Assembly: GCF_011075055.1 (NCBI RefSeq)
Contig: NC_058151.1
Location: 3,330,001 to 3,394,000 of the forward strand
DNA length: 64,000 nucleotides
Direction: 5' to 3'
From: Mangifera indica
Taxonomy: Eukaryota; Streptophyta; Magnoliopsida; Sapindales; Anacardiaceae
The translations under genes were made by a program, and so were the position numbers. Positions 1 through 12,639 of the stretch are shown one piece after another. Under the pieces are notes generated by a model, which made no database searches, was not told the origin of the DNA, and was given only the letters and a program-made list of their open reading frames with translations. The first letter of the stretch is position 1. Each line of letters starts with the position of its first letter.

Positions 1-1290
1 TACAAAAATGGTTTAAAAAGCAAAAGAAAAATCTCAACTCAATACAATCATCAAAGAAATTGAGAGCAAGCTACTGCACCCCACAACAAGATTCCTTTGC
101 AAGTAAAAAAAGTTTAAAATCAAAGCCCAAAAATACCTGAAAGTATAACTTACCGAGAATAAATTCTTGCCAACTCCTCCCATACCAATAAAGGAAGGAA
201 ACATTTGATTATATGCTTATATGGTTCCACCTCCAGCTTTTTCTTTCTTTTTTCCTTCATCCTCACTCTGAAAATAATTGACCTTCTTTTAAAATATGAA
301 CACAAAAAGCAACACCGTTTTCAAAGAAACCGTGCCAAAGAAAAGGAGAGAGCGAAAAAGAAGGAAAAGGGAAGAGAAAAGAAAAAATCAATGCTTTGAG
401 GAGAGAAAAATAAGAAGGAAGAGAATTTATAGAAGGGAACGTGAAAGGATTTTACATAAGCATCAACAATTACGATGTCAATTTGCAATAATACCATAAA
501 AGGGGGTGGTTGACTATAGAACCCAATTGTTATATTTTAATAATATGTAATGATATTTAAATAGTATTCGATAAATTTTTTGCAATAATATTTCTATAAA
601 TGGTTCGCTACCAAAAGGGACTCTGGAAATGAATAGTAAAAAGTTTTGTTTCCAGAGATGACTAAAGGGATTCAATTACTCTACCCAGAGAGATTTTAAA
701 TGTACTTAAGACTTTTGTAACACCACCTGAGAGTGATAAAAACTGGTTAACCAAACCGGTTTTTCAATTTTTAGAACTGAACTGAATTTTTTATTTGAAA
801 AAAATCATAAATTAAAACCAAACCAATTTAAAGATTAACCGATTTTGAATCGAACTGAAAATACTAACTAACCGATATGAATTTTCATTAACCTGTTTTG
901 AATCGGATTTCAAAATATTATCTTTTTTTACTTTTTTTGAAAATAGGTTTAATAATTTATTAATTTCTTATTCAATTTTTATTAAAACTAGTTCAATTCA
1001 ATTAACTAGTTTTGAAAAATAAACAAACCGATAACTTAATCGAAAAACAGTTTTTTTACATTTTTGAATCAATGTCTGAGCCGATTTTTCAAATAATCAA
1101 TGAACAATGCCTAGATAAAAAAAAAGCCTGAGCAACTAATCAGGGCAATGACTCTCTGAACTACACATCAAATATGAGGCAATCTAAGACTTACTATAAA
1201 CAGGCTCTAACCTAAGACAGTTTATTTCGACGATTCTCTAATCAACATTAAAGAAAAAAAGAACCGTGATATTTGAAGGATTACAGTAGT
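1..1290. other. gene-poor AT-rich flank
   Basis: No gene is recognised here. Short Lys/Arg-rich open frames around 200-500 come from purine-rich sequence and match no family I know. From about 735 to 1090 the DNA is made of repeated aaaccgg / ttaaccg / gaatcgaa words. The same style recurs near 39.9-40.5 kb and 63.5-64.0 kb and probably reflects a decayed non-autonomous transposon. Confidence 0.5.
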
Positions 1291-1836
1291 TCAAGTATCT
1301 AAAATTAGCTCCCTTTGGGGTTCACGAGTTTCTCTGAGAAATTTATCTTGCAAAGTTAAGCATAAAAGCAGAAAACTTCCACACATTACGCCTGCTTCAT
1401 TCACTTTTGAGAGAACAACAGTAACAGAGAACAAACAATAAGGATCAAAAGACAACAAAGTATTAAAAACAGACTGTAACAGCAACATAGAATGAAGCAA
1501 GATGTACAGAAGGACAGCATTAAGAGTTGTAACAGTGCAGAAACTAGTCAGATCCATAACCAACAATCAAGATTCATGGAAAAATAAGCAGGACAATAAC
1601 TAAAAGAACAGCCGATTTATAAGCAAAAAACTTCAGATCTAAAAGCAAAACAAGAGAAACATTGCTGCAACACAATAAAGAGAGCAACAAGAAAAAAAAA
1701 CGTGAAAATATATCAAGATCTACCAGAAAACTAAGAAGAGCTATGGTTGAGACACTGACCGTTCTGCACTGCACCACATCTTGAACAATGTTATCCTCAC
1801 CGTAAACATGCCGACAGGAAGGGTGACGCTAGTCTA

Positions 1837-2056
1837 GGCTCTGATACCATGAGCGAAATCAAGATCAACTTACAAAAACCACATAAAATCAGTAAAAAGA
1901 TAAAAAAACGAGCACTAGATCTAAGAATAAATGAAGAAGAGAAGAGAGAAGGTAGAGAGAACTTTCTGGATAAAGGGAGACAGATTTTATTGCTTTAAAA
2001 ATGAAAAAAGCACTGTAGAAGATTTTTACTTAAATGCTATTCTTCTAGCTTCAACA
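1837..2056 (-). mobile_element. LTR plus primer-binding site remnant of an LTR retrotransposon
   Basis: On the minus strand a segment of about 207 bp starts TGTTGAAGC (2056) and ends GCTCA (1850). The sequence TGGTATCAGAGCC follows directly at 1849-1837, which is the usual primer-binding site complementary to initiator Met-tRNA. The order LTR end then PBS identifies a 5' LTR of a minus-strand retroelement. No partner LTR was found at lower coordinates, so the element is truncated. The outer LTR boundary rests only on the TG...CA rule. Confidence 0.45.
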
Positions 2057-2084
2057 ATTACAATGTTAATTTGTTTTTTCGAAC

Positions 2085-2491
2085 GAAGACAGCTCATCTT
2101 TGTCTAAGTCGTCTCCGATTGAAGACCGCTCGTCTTTATCTTAGTCATCTCCAATCGAAGACGGTAGGAGAGACCAGAGGAGAGATAAGGGGCGAAGGGA
2201 GAACTGCCGACAACCGAAGAAAGAGAAATTGATGCTGGAGAAAGACAAACAAACCCTAGGGGGGTTTTGTCACTTTTCAAACCTTGGGTTGGGGGTAAAA
2301 TATAAGTTTTTAAATATAAGGGAGGAAATTGTAATGAAACTTTAAGTTTTTACTAAATAACGATTTTACCCTAACATTAATTAAAATTTTTAACAGACAA
2401 TTGATTATGAGTGGGTGTTTGGGTTTTTGAAAGTTAGTGGATGGGAGTTTGGGATTTCACTGTACCTTGGGTGGGAATAAGTCTTTTGGCC
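2085..2491. mobile_element. one arm of a Mutator-like foldback element
   Basis: The segment ends with the terminus ccttgggtgggaataagtc + ttttggcc at 2472-2491. The 55.9-56.7 kb element ends almost identically. The inner part carries gaagac/gtcttc words, as in the centres of the other family members. The opposite arm is not visible, so this is a partial copy abutting the LTR remnant to its left. Confidence 0.5.
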
Positions 2492-2563
2492 ATATCTCTA
2501 TAATCGGCCTACGTCCAAAAGGGACTATGGGTAATACTGAGTTTTGCTGCAAGAGTAGAGAAA

Positions 2564-2961
2564 GGCCAAAAAAGATTATTTCCCACTCAAGTTTAAGTGT
2601 GTTCTCAAAATCATACTAATAGGTTTGAAAAACCCAAAGTCCCACCTATGACGTTACTGTCGTTAAAATTCTCAATTAAAAGGAGGGGTAAATTTGTTAT
2701 TTTATTAATAATATTAAAAAATATAAAACTTGTTAACTTTTCCCTCCTAAGTTTTAAAAACTAACAACTTACCCTAACTAAAGTTTTCTAACTTTGAAAA
2801 ACCACATTTTCTCCCCAAATCTTTTCTTCACCTCTCTGACCACCATCTCCAAAGCCAACGACTTCCACTCTCTACCCTAAACAGTTGGTCAACATACGTA
2901 GACAAATTTGGAATGGATCTCTTCGTCAAAGACGAAGAGATTAGTGAGATTTGGACAAAGA
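2564..2961. mobile_element. left arm of a second Mutator-like foldback element
   Basis: It begins GGCCAAAAAAGATTATTTCC at 2564, the family left terminus. It continues with the characteristic CCACTCAAG...CCCACCTATG stretch and ends in a small palindrome of cttcgtc/gacgaag words near 2925-2940. The copia LTR begins immediately after. The matching right arm is missing beyond the copia element, so rearrangement or deletion has occurred. Confidence 0.5.
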
Positions 2962-2962
2962 G

Positions 2963-3246
2963 ATCCTACATTATCCCTAGAAATCATATCCCAGATTATT
3001 AAAAATCACATCCCCGAAAATCATATTTCACATTCATTAGCAGATTATTTTCTTTCATTCAAAGCACAGCCTTATTTGTACAATTTATATTATGTTACCA
3101 AAGATATATTAGAGTTTACAGTATATAAGTCATTGCATGTAAAGATTGTATATACAAGTAATAGAAATCAATAATTCTTTCTTACATTTTTCTGAGCTTC
3201 TCTGGTTCGCTGTATTGAACCATCTTTGTTGTCTCAGATTTTGGCA
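2963..3246 (+). repeat. 5' LTR of the copia element (5'-truncated)
   Basis: It matches the 3' LTR base for base over about 285 bp, with roughly 14-15 differences by eye (about 5%). It ends ...ttggca followed at once by the primer-binding site. It lacks the first ~50 bp of the 3' copy, and sequence of a Mutator-like arm is joined at its left edge. Confidence 0.88.
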
Positions 3247-3357
3247 TGGTATCAGAGCAAGGTTTTGAATTGCTCTCTTTTTTTCCTTCTGTTCAGTTCC
3301 AATACAAGGTAGTCTCACTTGCATCCCATTAACCTGCACAAAGAAAAACTGGATTAG

Positions 3358-6300
3358 ATGGAGCCAATCAAAACAACATCCATCGATCCTATATAGCCAG
3401 AATCCACTACTGAAACATCACAGATGCCAGCTTTTCGCCTGATTCCTACAAACAAAAATAAACCGGAGCCTGGAGATGTTCTTTATGTTTCGCCATCAGA
3501 TGGACCAAAACTCGTTTTGATAAGATAAACTTTAACTAGAGCCGAGAATTATGCACAATGGGCTAGAGATTTCAGAAGGGCACTCATTGCAAAGGACAAG
3601 ATTGGATTCGTTGATGGCACTGTACCCATGTCGTCTGAACCCGACCTTACCCGATTTTGGGTACGATGTAATACCCTTGTTCGAACTTGGATTAACAACT
3701 ATTTGACTGAGGAAATCGCAGCTAGCCTACCACCTACAGAAGATGTCGGCGAGCTATGGGGATTCATCAAAGATATGTATGGAGCTTTAGATCTTGCAAA
3801 GATCTATAGTGTTCGACAAACCTTTGCCGAGATCCGATAAGAAAATCAGAGTGTCACGAACTATTTCAATAGACTTTCCATTGCTTAGAACGAGTTGGAC
3901 ACCGTCGAAGAGTTAATCGTTGCACCACCAGAGGTTCTCAGATAGATTCAACGCGTAAAGGAACGGGAGAGGCTGACGCGGTTTTTTATGGGGTTGAATG
4001 AGAGATTTGTCGTTTTCATAAATCATATACTTACCTTTGCAGAGGCGCCATCACTACGACGAGCATATCATCTTGCCTTTCAAGATGAAAGTCAGAAGAG
4101 CATTAGGTATGATGAAGAGAAGAGAGCTACTGCCCTCACCGTGTATCAAAGGAAGCAGGCGGCTGGAGAAGAAAAAAAATGAATTAGGGCCACCTCAAGC
4201 TTCTAATCTATATGGCAGGATGAATGGACAGGATGAAGTCAAGCGATCCAACGGCTTATATTCGCCCATAGCACAAAATCAGATTGGAACCCAAACTCTT
4301 AACAATTTTTGTCAAGCCCTAAACAGTTTCAATAATTACAATCAGCCCCCCAAACAAAAGGGAAAATTATATTGTGACTATTGCAAAAGACATAATCACA
4401 CCAAGGACACTTGCTGGAAGATGCATGGTCATCCTAGATTCAGCGGAACAAAGGCAAAAGGGCCCACAACAAATCTAGCTACTCCAACTAGTTTGGGATC
4501 TATAATAAGACTCTTATCTGAACAATATGATCAACCGATTCAACTTCTAAATCAGATACCAAAGGGCAACGACATCTCTACTTCCTACGCAGGTACGATT
4601 TCATGTTTCAATACTTTTATTTCTCTAAATGTATGGATAGTAGATTCAAGGGCTAGTGACTATATAATATATTCCCCAAAATTCTGTACCAACACAAAAT
4701 ATTTGTCTCCTCCAACACCTATTAAATTACCTAATGAGACCACAATTCAAGCCACACAAATAGGATATGTCCGATTAGATAAACTCATACTAAAAAATGC
4801 CCTTTGCATACCCACATTCCATTTCAACCTCATCTCAGTTTCCAAAATATGCGCAAACAACAAATGTGTAGTAACCTTTTTACCTACTATATGCGCATTT
4901 CAGGACCATTTGACTAGCAATCTGATGGGCTTGAGTAAAAAATAACATGGGCTATACTACTAGACACCAAACCCCAAGACATTTCCTTCATTAAATAAAA
5001 ATTGTATTATTTCTCCCCACTATAATACAAATCAAATTAATAAAATGTCATTTATTTCCCACCAAAGATTAAGGCATTTGAGTACTATCTCATATCCAAA
5101 GTGTCTCATTTGCCCCCTTGCTAAACAAACTCGCACTACCTTTCCCACAAGCACTTCTACAACTACAAAACCATTCCAATTGATACATTAAAACATTTGG
5201 GGACCTTATAGTACACTTAATTATGATGGATTCAAATATTTTCTTACCGTCGTAAATGACTTCTCACGTACCACGTGGTTATACCTCATGAACTTAAAGG
5301 CCCAAACACATTCTTTTTTCCTAAAATTTGTGTCCATGGTCCAAACTCAATTCCACACAAAAATCCAGCGAATTCGAACAGACAATGCAAAAGATTTTTT
5401 TAACTATACCGCTACTATCTACCTTGATTCTCAAGGAATTCTACATGAAAGTTCCTGTCCTTACACACCATAACAGAATGGTACTATGGAACGAAAACAT
5501 AGACATCTATCGAAAGTAGTCTGTGCCCTCAAACACCAATCCAAAATACCACCTAAGTTCTAGGGAGATTGTGTGGTCACGACAGCCTATCTGATCAATA
5601 GAATGCCAACTAAGGTTCTGGGTGACAAAACACCTTAAAAACTTCTCTTTGGCAAAAAACCAGACATCAGGAATTTAAGAGTATTTGGGTGTCTCTCTTA
5701 CTCCACCAAACTTCCACAAGCAGACAAATTTGACACTCGAGCAACTCGTTGTGTATTCATGGGATATCTTCCACTACAAAAGGGACATCGCCTATATGAT
5801 ATGGCTGTAGACAAATTCTTCATCAGTAGAGATGCCACATTTCATAAAGATTTTTTCCTTTTACTGATGAGATCAAGGACACGACATCCACCGGTTCACC
5901 ACCAATGACTCACACTGAATTTCTTGAACAAGAGTATGATGTAATTCCATCGTCTCGTAACACTGGCGACATATTGACAAGATCTTACTCTACTCAAGGT
6001 GTTGATTCACCTTCACTTATTCTAGATCCAACTTAATCATCCATGGATGTTCTAGCTACTTCTGATGATCCTACACAAGTTCCCTTGAGACGTTCATCAC
6101 GAACCAAAAAACCTCTCATTTGGAGCATTGACTATGTTTGTATTGTTTCATTTGAACCATATGTTATTTCTCAATATATCAATTATGACAGGTTATCTCC
6201 AAAGCACAAAGCATGCATCAGTCACATCTTTGAACATCGTGAACCTAACTCATATTCAGAAGCAGTTCAATTACCTCATTGGCGTCAGACGATGGCAGAA

Positions 6301-7806
6301 GAACTAGAGGCTCTGTACTTTAACAAAACCTGGGATTTAGTACCACAACCATCTCACAGGAAACCCATAGGTTACAAATGGGTCTTCAAAATAAAACATC
6401 GGGTTGATGGTTCCATAGAACGTTATAAAGCTCGATTGGTTGCAAAAAGGTTTACTCAGTAGGAAGGACTTGATTACCAGGAGACTTTTTCACCTGTCAT
6501 TAAACATGTTACTGTTCGCATACTCTTTGCTATTGCAGCTTCTCATGAATGGTTTCTTCATCAGATGGATGTTCACAATGTTTTTCTTCATGGGGACTTA
6601 GATAAAGAAATATATATGGAAGTTTCATCAAAAGTTCACAGACAGGGGGAGAATCTTGTATGTCTACTGCGAAAGTCCTTGTATGGCCTGAAACAAACAT
6701 CTTGACAATGGAACACCAAGATTACAGAGGCATTGATCAAGCTAGACTTCAAACAGTCAAGACACGATTATGCCTTGTTCACAAAAAGACAAGGTAATTC
6801 ATTCATATGTCTCGTGGTTTATGTGGATGATATCCTTATAACTGGGAATGATGTCATCGCTATAGAGAAGCTGAAAACTTACCTCCATAAATCATTCAGG
6901 ATAAAAGATTTAGGATCTCCAAAATATTTTCTAGGAATTGAAATTACCTGATCTGTAGATGGAATCGTCCTTAGCCAAAGGAAGTATGCTTTGGAATTAA
7001 TAGCAGACATTGTATTATCTGCTTGTAAACCAAGTATCATCCCAGTAGAACAAAATATCAAACTCACCAATCAAAAGTATAATCATGACAACAAAACAGC
7101 AGAAGACCCACCATTGCAGAATCATCTCGAATATCAACGACTAGTGAGATGATTGATCTATCTCACAATAACTAGACCAGACATTAGTTATGCGGTCCAG
7201 ATTCTTAGTCAATTTATGCATACACCAAAGCAGGCTCACATAGATGCAACTCTAAAGGTAATTAAATACCTGAAAGGATGTCCGGGTTTAAGGTTATTGT
7301 TTCCTCGAGATAAGAACTTGAAAGTAATGGCTTACTATGACTCAGATTGGGGTACATGTCCCATGACAAGGAAATCACTGACAGGTTTTTGTGTAAAACT
7401 TGGGGATTCACTTATCTCATGGAAAACGAAGAAACAATTCACTGTCTCTCTCTCTTCAACTGAAGCAGAATACCGGGCAATGGCAAAGACTACTTGTGAA
7501 ATAATATGGATTCGTAGTCTGTTAGAGGATCTGGGCGTAAAAATTTCAGAACTAGTTGGACTTTATTGTGACAATAAAGCAACAAAGGATATTTCTACCA
7601 ATCCAGTCTTTCATGAAAGAACTAAGTATATAGAGATCGACTGTCACTTTGTGAGAGACAAGATATAGGAAGGATTAATAAAACCTTACCATATTCGAAC
7701 CACAGAACAATTAGCTGATATATTCACCAAACCTTTGGGATCAAAACAACATTTTTATCTTTTACACAAGCTTGGAGTTTATGACATCTACAAGCCACAA
7801 GCTTGA
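3358..7806 (+). pseudogene. copia gag-pol pseudogene
   Basis: Recognisable pieces, in order: a gag region (3550-4150); a CX2CX4HX4C zinc knuckle CDYCKRHNHTKDTC near 4370-4410; a protease region with WIVDSRASD where the catalytic DSGA box reads DSRA; an integrase N-terminal HH-CC remnant near 5060-5130 and catalytic core fragments to about 5800; a reverse transcriptase with the YVDDILITGN box near 6820-6850; and RNase H with SLSSTEAEYRAMA near 7450-7490. The frame starting at 3358 meets a stop at its 13th codon, and further stops and shifts separate the domains. No functional product is expected. Confidence 0.9.
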
Positions 7807-7813
7807 GGGGGAG

Positions 7814-8130
7814 TATTGGAAATCATATCATATCACATCCTTGGAAATCCTACATTATCCCTAGAAATCATATCCCAGATTATTAGAAATCACATCCTCG
7901 AAAATCATATTTCACATTCATTAGCAGATTATTTTCTTCCATTCAAAGCACAGTCTTATTTGTACAATTTATATTATGTTACCAAAGATAGATTAGAGTT
8001 TACAGTATATAAGTTATTGCATGTAAAGATTGTATATACAAGTAATATAAATCAATAATTCTTTCTTACATTTTTCTGAACTTCTCTAGTTCGTTGTATT
8101 GAACCATCTCTGCTCTCTCATATTTGGGCA
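7814..8130 (+). repeat. 3' LTR of the copia element
   Basis: The segment of 317 bp follows the polypurine tract ending ...gggggag. It starts TATTGGAAATC, probably a mutated TG terminus, and ends GGGCA. It matches the 5' LTR from its position ~51 onward. Confidence 0.88.
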
Positions 8131-8641
8131 GGCTGAAATTCAAAACCGAAATTACTTCAATTCTCTTAACTTTTAGTTTGTTTTTAAGAAGTAACTTAAA
8201 TGACAAAAGAAAAGGGTTTATGTATAAGAAGACATGGCTTCAAGTCTTCTTTGACAATATTTCAAAATCAAATTCTTGACTTATCTAGTTTTGTTGAAAT
8301 CGCAATCTCTGAACTCAGAGTTTGACTTATTTAGAGTGATTGGTTCCACCTCTTGAATTGATCCAATTTGGATGGGTTCCTCAGTAAAACCAAAAAAAAA
8401 AATCCTACTTTCTTTCATCTACGCTTCTACATCACCATAACTTTTAATTCAATGTGACACTAACAATGTTACATTAATTTACTATTTAATTTCTTGTAAT
8501 TTATGATTACTTTTTACATTTGAGTGCTAATTAAGAGACCTTTCATAAGGTTGGTTTAAAAAACAGTGTGTTTTGAATAAAATCAACATGTTGTGTTTCG
8601 GAGTTTATATAAAACAAGGCACAATAGTTGATTTTTTTTTT
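8131..8641. other. AT-rich spacer, no gene seen
   Basis: The segment lies between the copia element and the next MITE/gypsy debris. No coding signal, RNA gene or repeat was recognised. Confidence 0.4.
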
Positions 8642-8720
8642 CAATAAAACTATGAGTAATTATTTTAAGTATACAAATAAATACATATTTGATGTGTGTC
8701 ATCATATAAGTAATCTTTCA
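8642..8720. repeat. small MITE family, half copy
   Basis: It has the left half of the family: caataaaactatgagta..., the AT-rich arm, then gatgtgtgtcatcatataa. The right half is replaced by gypsy-derived sequence. Confidence 0.5.
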
Positions 8721-8737
8721 GTGCGAGCTTAATATTC

Positions 8738-8920
8738 AACACCACTTACAATCCCTAGACAAATGGATTGACTGAGAGGACTAATCAAGTGATTGAAGAC
8801 ATATTGAACACATGTTATTTGGATCACAAAGTGAGTTGGGTTGAGTTGATTCCATTGGTGGAATTCGACCACAAGAATAGTTATCAAGCGATGATCAAGA
8901 TGATTCTATATAAGATATAC
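8738..8920 (+). pseudogene. Ty3/gypsy integrase fragment
   Basis: The frame reads NTTYNP, a stop, then TNGLTERTNQVIEDIL and on through SWVELIPLVEF and NSYQAM. This is the conserved C-terminal end of the Ty3/gypsy integrase core (family pattern TDGQTERTNQ...LPLVEFAYNNSYQ). It is only about 60 codons long with an internal stop and no LTRs nearby, so it is a scrap of an old insertion. Confidence 0.8.
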
Positions 8921-9069
8921 GTTATTCAAATTTTTATGCAATCAGGAGAAGGAGGTGAATGTGTTTTAAGGAAACTGTATGTTACACATGGCGCTACTTT
9001 TAACTTAGTTGGCTTTAATTATTCTTTACCAATTTTTTGCACATCATGTTGAATGTTCTCCCACTCTCA

Positions 9070-9410
9070 ATCCTAAAGTCGGATTTTTATTTTGAATATG
9101 TTTGCATTTTAATTTTGTTAGTTATATATGTTATATTTTTTATTTGGATTACTAAAATAAAATTTTATCAACACTCAATTAGGAGGGGCTAAAGAGAGGG
9201 GAGAGTGGGGAGGGAGGCTTTTTTCGGACTCTCTGGAAGAAATCTCATTTTTCGTTGAGAATCTGCCATTTTTTATTATCTCCTTTGCACGAGATCTTCC
9301 TAAGCCATAAAAACATTCTCCGAATCCTATTCAAAAGTCTTTTGATAATTTATTAAATCTGTTTTTATAACGGTTAAAAAAAGTAATAACACTACAGTAA
9401 ATATAAGTTT
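9070..9410. repeat. duplicated 3' flank of the TauE/SafE unit (copy-1 side)
   Basis: The segment matches 21640-21905 with scattered differences: cctaaagtc..gatttt, tcaacactc..ttgggaggggcta, gggaggcttttttc, attcaaaagtcttttgat. The same block lies just downstream of TauE copies 1 and 3, so the duplication unit extended past the 3' end of the gene. Confidence 0.7.
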
Positions 9411-9536
9411 TGCTTAAACAACTAAACTACTCTTACCACAATTTTCACGTAAATCTCCTAATAATTTTGTTATTACAAAAGTGCATATTCCATCATCAAT
9501 TTTTACAATGTCAATTCACAACACAATTACTGCATA

Positions 9537-12505
9537 CTAAGTATATGTACAAAGAGTATAAAACCCCATGTACTCTTTGTGTTGAATCTTTTCAATTGTT
9601 CTCTTCAAGCCTAGTCCGCCTGTTAAAGAAAAAAGAAACCTTAGTGAAATTCTATTATTAGATACGTATACACTCAAAATAACAATAAAACTACATGTAT
9701 CTATTTTGAGTATATATTTAATGTATATCATTAAGTAATTAGATAATTTTAAATTAAAATAATATTCAATTACATGGTGACACATTATATATGTAATCAT
9801 TTACATACATATAATATTACTTCTCAAATAAATAACCTGAAATTATAGTCTAGTAGCCATTACATACCTAGTGATAATACGGTCGCAAACATGGTGATCG
9901 ACAACGTGAAGATGATTAAAGATGCTCTGCCTAATACAACGATCAGCTTTTTCATTACAAGTTGACCTCCTAAAGCAGCAATGACTGTCACGCAGAAGAA
10001 GTAAAGAGCTGTGTAATCATTTAACAATAGTAAGTAAATATGTTATATTTCCAGGGAAAAGAAATCTATGATTTACTAATAAGCTATACCGTAAGGGATG
10101 GGAAAACGCTTTAGCAAGTAATACTCTACGACACACATTGATGCAGAAAATGTCATGACGAAGGTGGCTGTGGCACTTGACACCTACATGAAAGTCCTCA
10201 ACATTTCAATCCAAGCATGGATGTAAAAGATCAGAAAATTACTTTATGATAAATTAACTTTGAGTTAGAGAATAGTGTTTAGGGGTGGATAGGAACTGAG
10301 TCGAGCCTAAATACTCCTTAGTTCGAGTTTAGTTCGAATAAAAAATTATTCAACTCAATTCAGCTTAAGTTTGACTCGAATTCATATTTTGAATCAATTA
10401 TTCGAATTCATAGCTAGGTTCAACTTGAATTTATGATTCAAATTGATGATTTGAATTTGTGACTCATTGACAAAACTATATCGTTTTACCCAAATAATAT
10501 ATAAAATCACCAAATCGAGCCACGAATTTGAACTATGAATTCTAGCTTATCTAAACAATGAATTCGAACTAAATGGAACCATTAATTTAAACTACTTATT
10601 CGAGTTATATATTCAAACCAAATCGAATCAAACACTTCTTAGTTCGAGTTTTTCTAACTTAAATTCAATTTGATTTTGAATAAAACAAATTCAAATCAAG
10701 TTAAACCGAGCCAACTTCTAAGACTAAGCTAGCTCAGATCAAATCTAATCCTAATAGTATTGATAATCTATACCTGAGGAGGGATTTTGATCTCGAGAAA
10801 TAGAGGGCCTAAAATGAATCCCCCACCAATGCCAAGCAGTCCAGCAACTATACCAGCGATTAAACCGCAGGCACAATAAAAAACTAGTTGATATACTCGC
10901 CAGTTTGTGCCCAAGTCTCCCTTCGATGCAATCCTTCGCCGCCCTTTGTACAAGCTAACAGCCTCATATATGCTAACTCCACCGGCTACTGGTAGCTGTA
11001 AGATGTTTAAGATCCAGTATAGTATAGAACAGGTTGTTGTGTAACTCTGTGACCATAATAGTTATAAGTTCATTTGAATACATAAAAACAATATGAAATA
11101 TACATTAAAAGGTAAATAAATACATTTATTACAAAAAATATATATATATATATATACCGTAGCAATTTGCAGTGCAAGGATGATAACCCAGACACCAACA
11201 AGTAATCCGAACTCTTTCCAGTAAATATTATCAAGAACAGATGACTGATGAAGTTATAGATCAAGTTAGTATTGAAAATTCTTTAAACGCAAAAACTTTG
11301 CCCTTTACAAGCCTCCTTACCTTCGATCTTTTAGTTTCCTGGGCTTCTTTTGGGGCTGTGTTGTTTAAAGACTCAGGCTGTAATTCGAATTCTTCTACTT
11401 GATTTCCAATATCTGATGAAGAATTAACTAAGCTTGAAAGATAATTTTCAACACACACCATCAAACAAAAGCATAACTCAACTTACCCATTAACTCCGAG
11501 CTTTTAGTAGCCTCCTGAGGAATTAGAATCAAGGGATGAAAGGTTAAAAGGGAAGATGAATCAAAACATGAATTAAATCCCTGTAAATTGACATTACAAA
11601 TAAATTTTTCATAGAGAATGATACGATAGATTATTAACTACCTTTTTTGATTGGGTTTCCTTTTTCCATGTTTCAATTCCTTTCAAGAATGCCTTAATAG
11701 ACAAGCCTGCAGCTCAACCGTGTCTAGTCAGGATGTTTACGCAAACTGAAAACTTAAAGAAAATTGCATTTTAAACTAGAAATACCTGTGAATAGAATAA
11801 CAATCAAAACTGTGATCAACCAATCGGGAAAAATCACATTGAAAGCAACTCCAATACTGATTCCAACCATCAGCATTGGTTGAAATAAAAGTGCAAGGTC
11901 ATAATCGATGATAGGTAGATCGAGTGTCGGATGTCTTTGCCTTAGATTGTAGAAAACTGTAGCTCCTGCTGCACCCGTGATCATACCTGACCAAACAAAA
12001 ACAATTCAGCCTGCAAAACCATTCTGGAAACTCGGTTTTAACGCCTTTAACCTCTTGAGATTGAATTCACCATTAAAGGGTTGGCTTATTTTACATTTTG
12101 AGAGTGCTGCTGATGATTTTGTATCGAATCCAATGATCAAAGCAAGCATAGGAACATATATGCCGCCGCCACCAACACCTCCTACACTCCCAGAAGCTGC
12201 TCCAAGGCATGCAATTATGCTACCCACCACAATTCTCCACCCAAATTCCATGTCCTATGAATCAATTTTTCCAATTACTATAAACCATTTCATCAAGTAA
12301 AATACAAAGCATGCATATACAGCGTATTATCACTTTAAACATTGGATATTACAGGCTTAAGAAAGATAGAAAAAGGACTTACTGGCCAGACATGTTTGTA
12401 ACCTGACCGAGTTTTCTGAGAAGTTTTCGTTTCTTGAGCTATGGCTTCTGCTGAAGCAGAACTTAAAACAAATAAACCAACCAAAAATGCTACTGTTAAT
12501 CTCAT
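9537..12505 (-). CDS. TauE/SafE-family membrane transporter, copy 1
   Basis: Eleven coding exons: 12505-12383, 12254-12095, 11986-11786, 11706-11642, 11514-11487, 11412-11321, 11244-11158, 11046-10774, 10183-10090, 10008-9868, 9619-9537. All introns are GT-AG and phases agree, giving 448 aa, usual for plant members. A signal-like N-terminus ([19 protein letters not shown]) is followed by two homologous membrane halves. The first contains [13 protein letters not shown], and the second [15 protein letters not shown]. An acidic soluble linker (exons 4-6) separates them, and a short tail ends [17 protein letters not shown]. TauE/SafE proteins move sulfur-containing or other small organic anions across membranes in bacteria; plant substrates are poorly known. 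Compared with copies 2 and 3, exon 1 lacks 12 codons just after the start, in frame. First of three tandem copies. Confidence 0.92.
9682..9823. repeat. small MITE in intron 10 of TauE copy 1
   Basis: It runs from caataaaactacatg to catataatattact, with an internal aatgtatatcat...atggtgacaca inverted arrangement. It lies on the 3' splice side of intron 10, at a different point from the MITE in the same intron of copy 3. Confidence 0.65.
10280..10753. mobile_element. hAT-like non-autonomous element in intron 8 of TauE copy 1
   Basis: It starts TAGGGGTGGATA and ends ...TCTAATCCTA, imperfect inverted ends. It is flanked by ATAGTGTT (10272-10279) and ATAGTATT (10754-10761), a near-perfect 8-bp target duplication as expected for hAT. 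The interior is built of ttcgaa / gaattcga words. The same insertion is found in copy 2. Confidence 0.7.
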
Positions 12506-12639
12506 ACTCTCCTCTCTTTCAAACAATCAAACTATTTTTAGAAGGAAAGTGAAAGAGATTGAAAACGAAAATTTTTTAGTTGCTGCTATTTGTAGGATTT
12601 TTTTTTTTAAATTAGGGTTTTATTAAATTTTTAAAAATT

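Larger units (their letters stand above)
2963..8130 (+). mobile_element. Ty1/copia retrotransposon, decayed, both LTRs present
   Basis: The parts run in order: 5' LTR, PBS TGGTATCAGAGC directly after it at 3247, gag with a CCHC knuckle, protease, integrase, reverse transcriptase, RNase H, a purine tract (ttgaggggg) just before the 3' LTR, and the 3' LTR. Integrase lying before reverse transcriptase places it in Ty1/copia. The reading frame is broken by many stops and frameshifts, so it cannot move by itself. The 5' LTR lacks its first ~50 bp and no target-site duplication is visible, which fits a rearranged left edge. Confidence 0.93.

Noticed and set aside
11138..11156. (TA)n run in an intron of TauE copy 1
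   Set aside because: Ordinary microsatellite; no further meaning.
12335..12526. Longer N-terminus for TauE copy 1 starting upstream at 12526
   Set aside because: The upstream codon is TTG, not ATG; the paralogs show this stretch is leader sequence, so 12505 is used.
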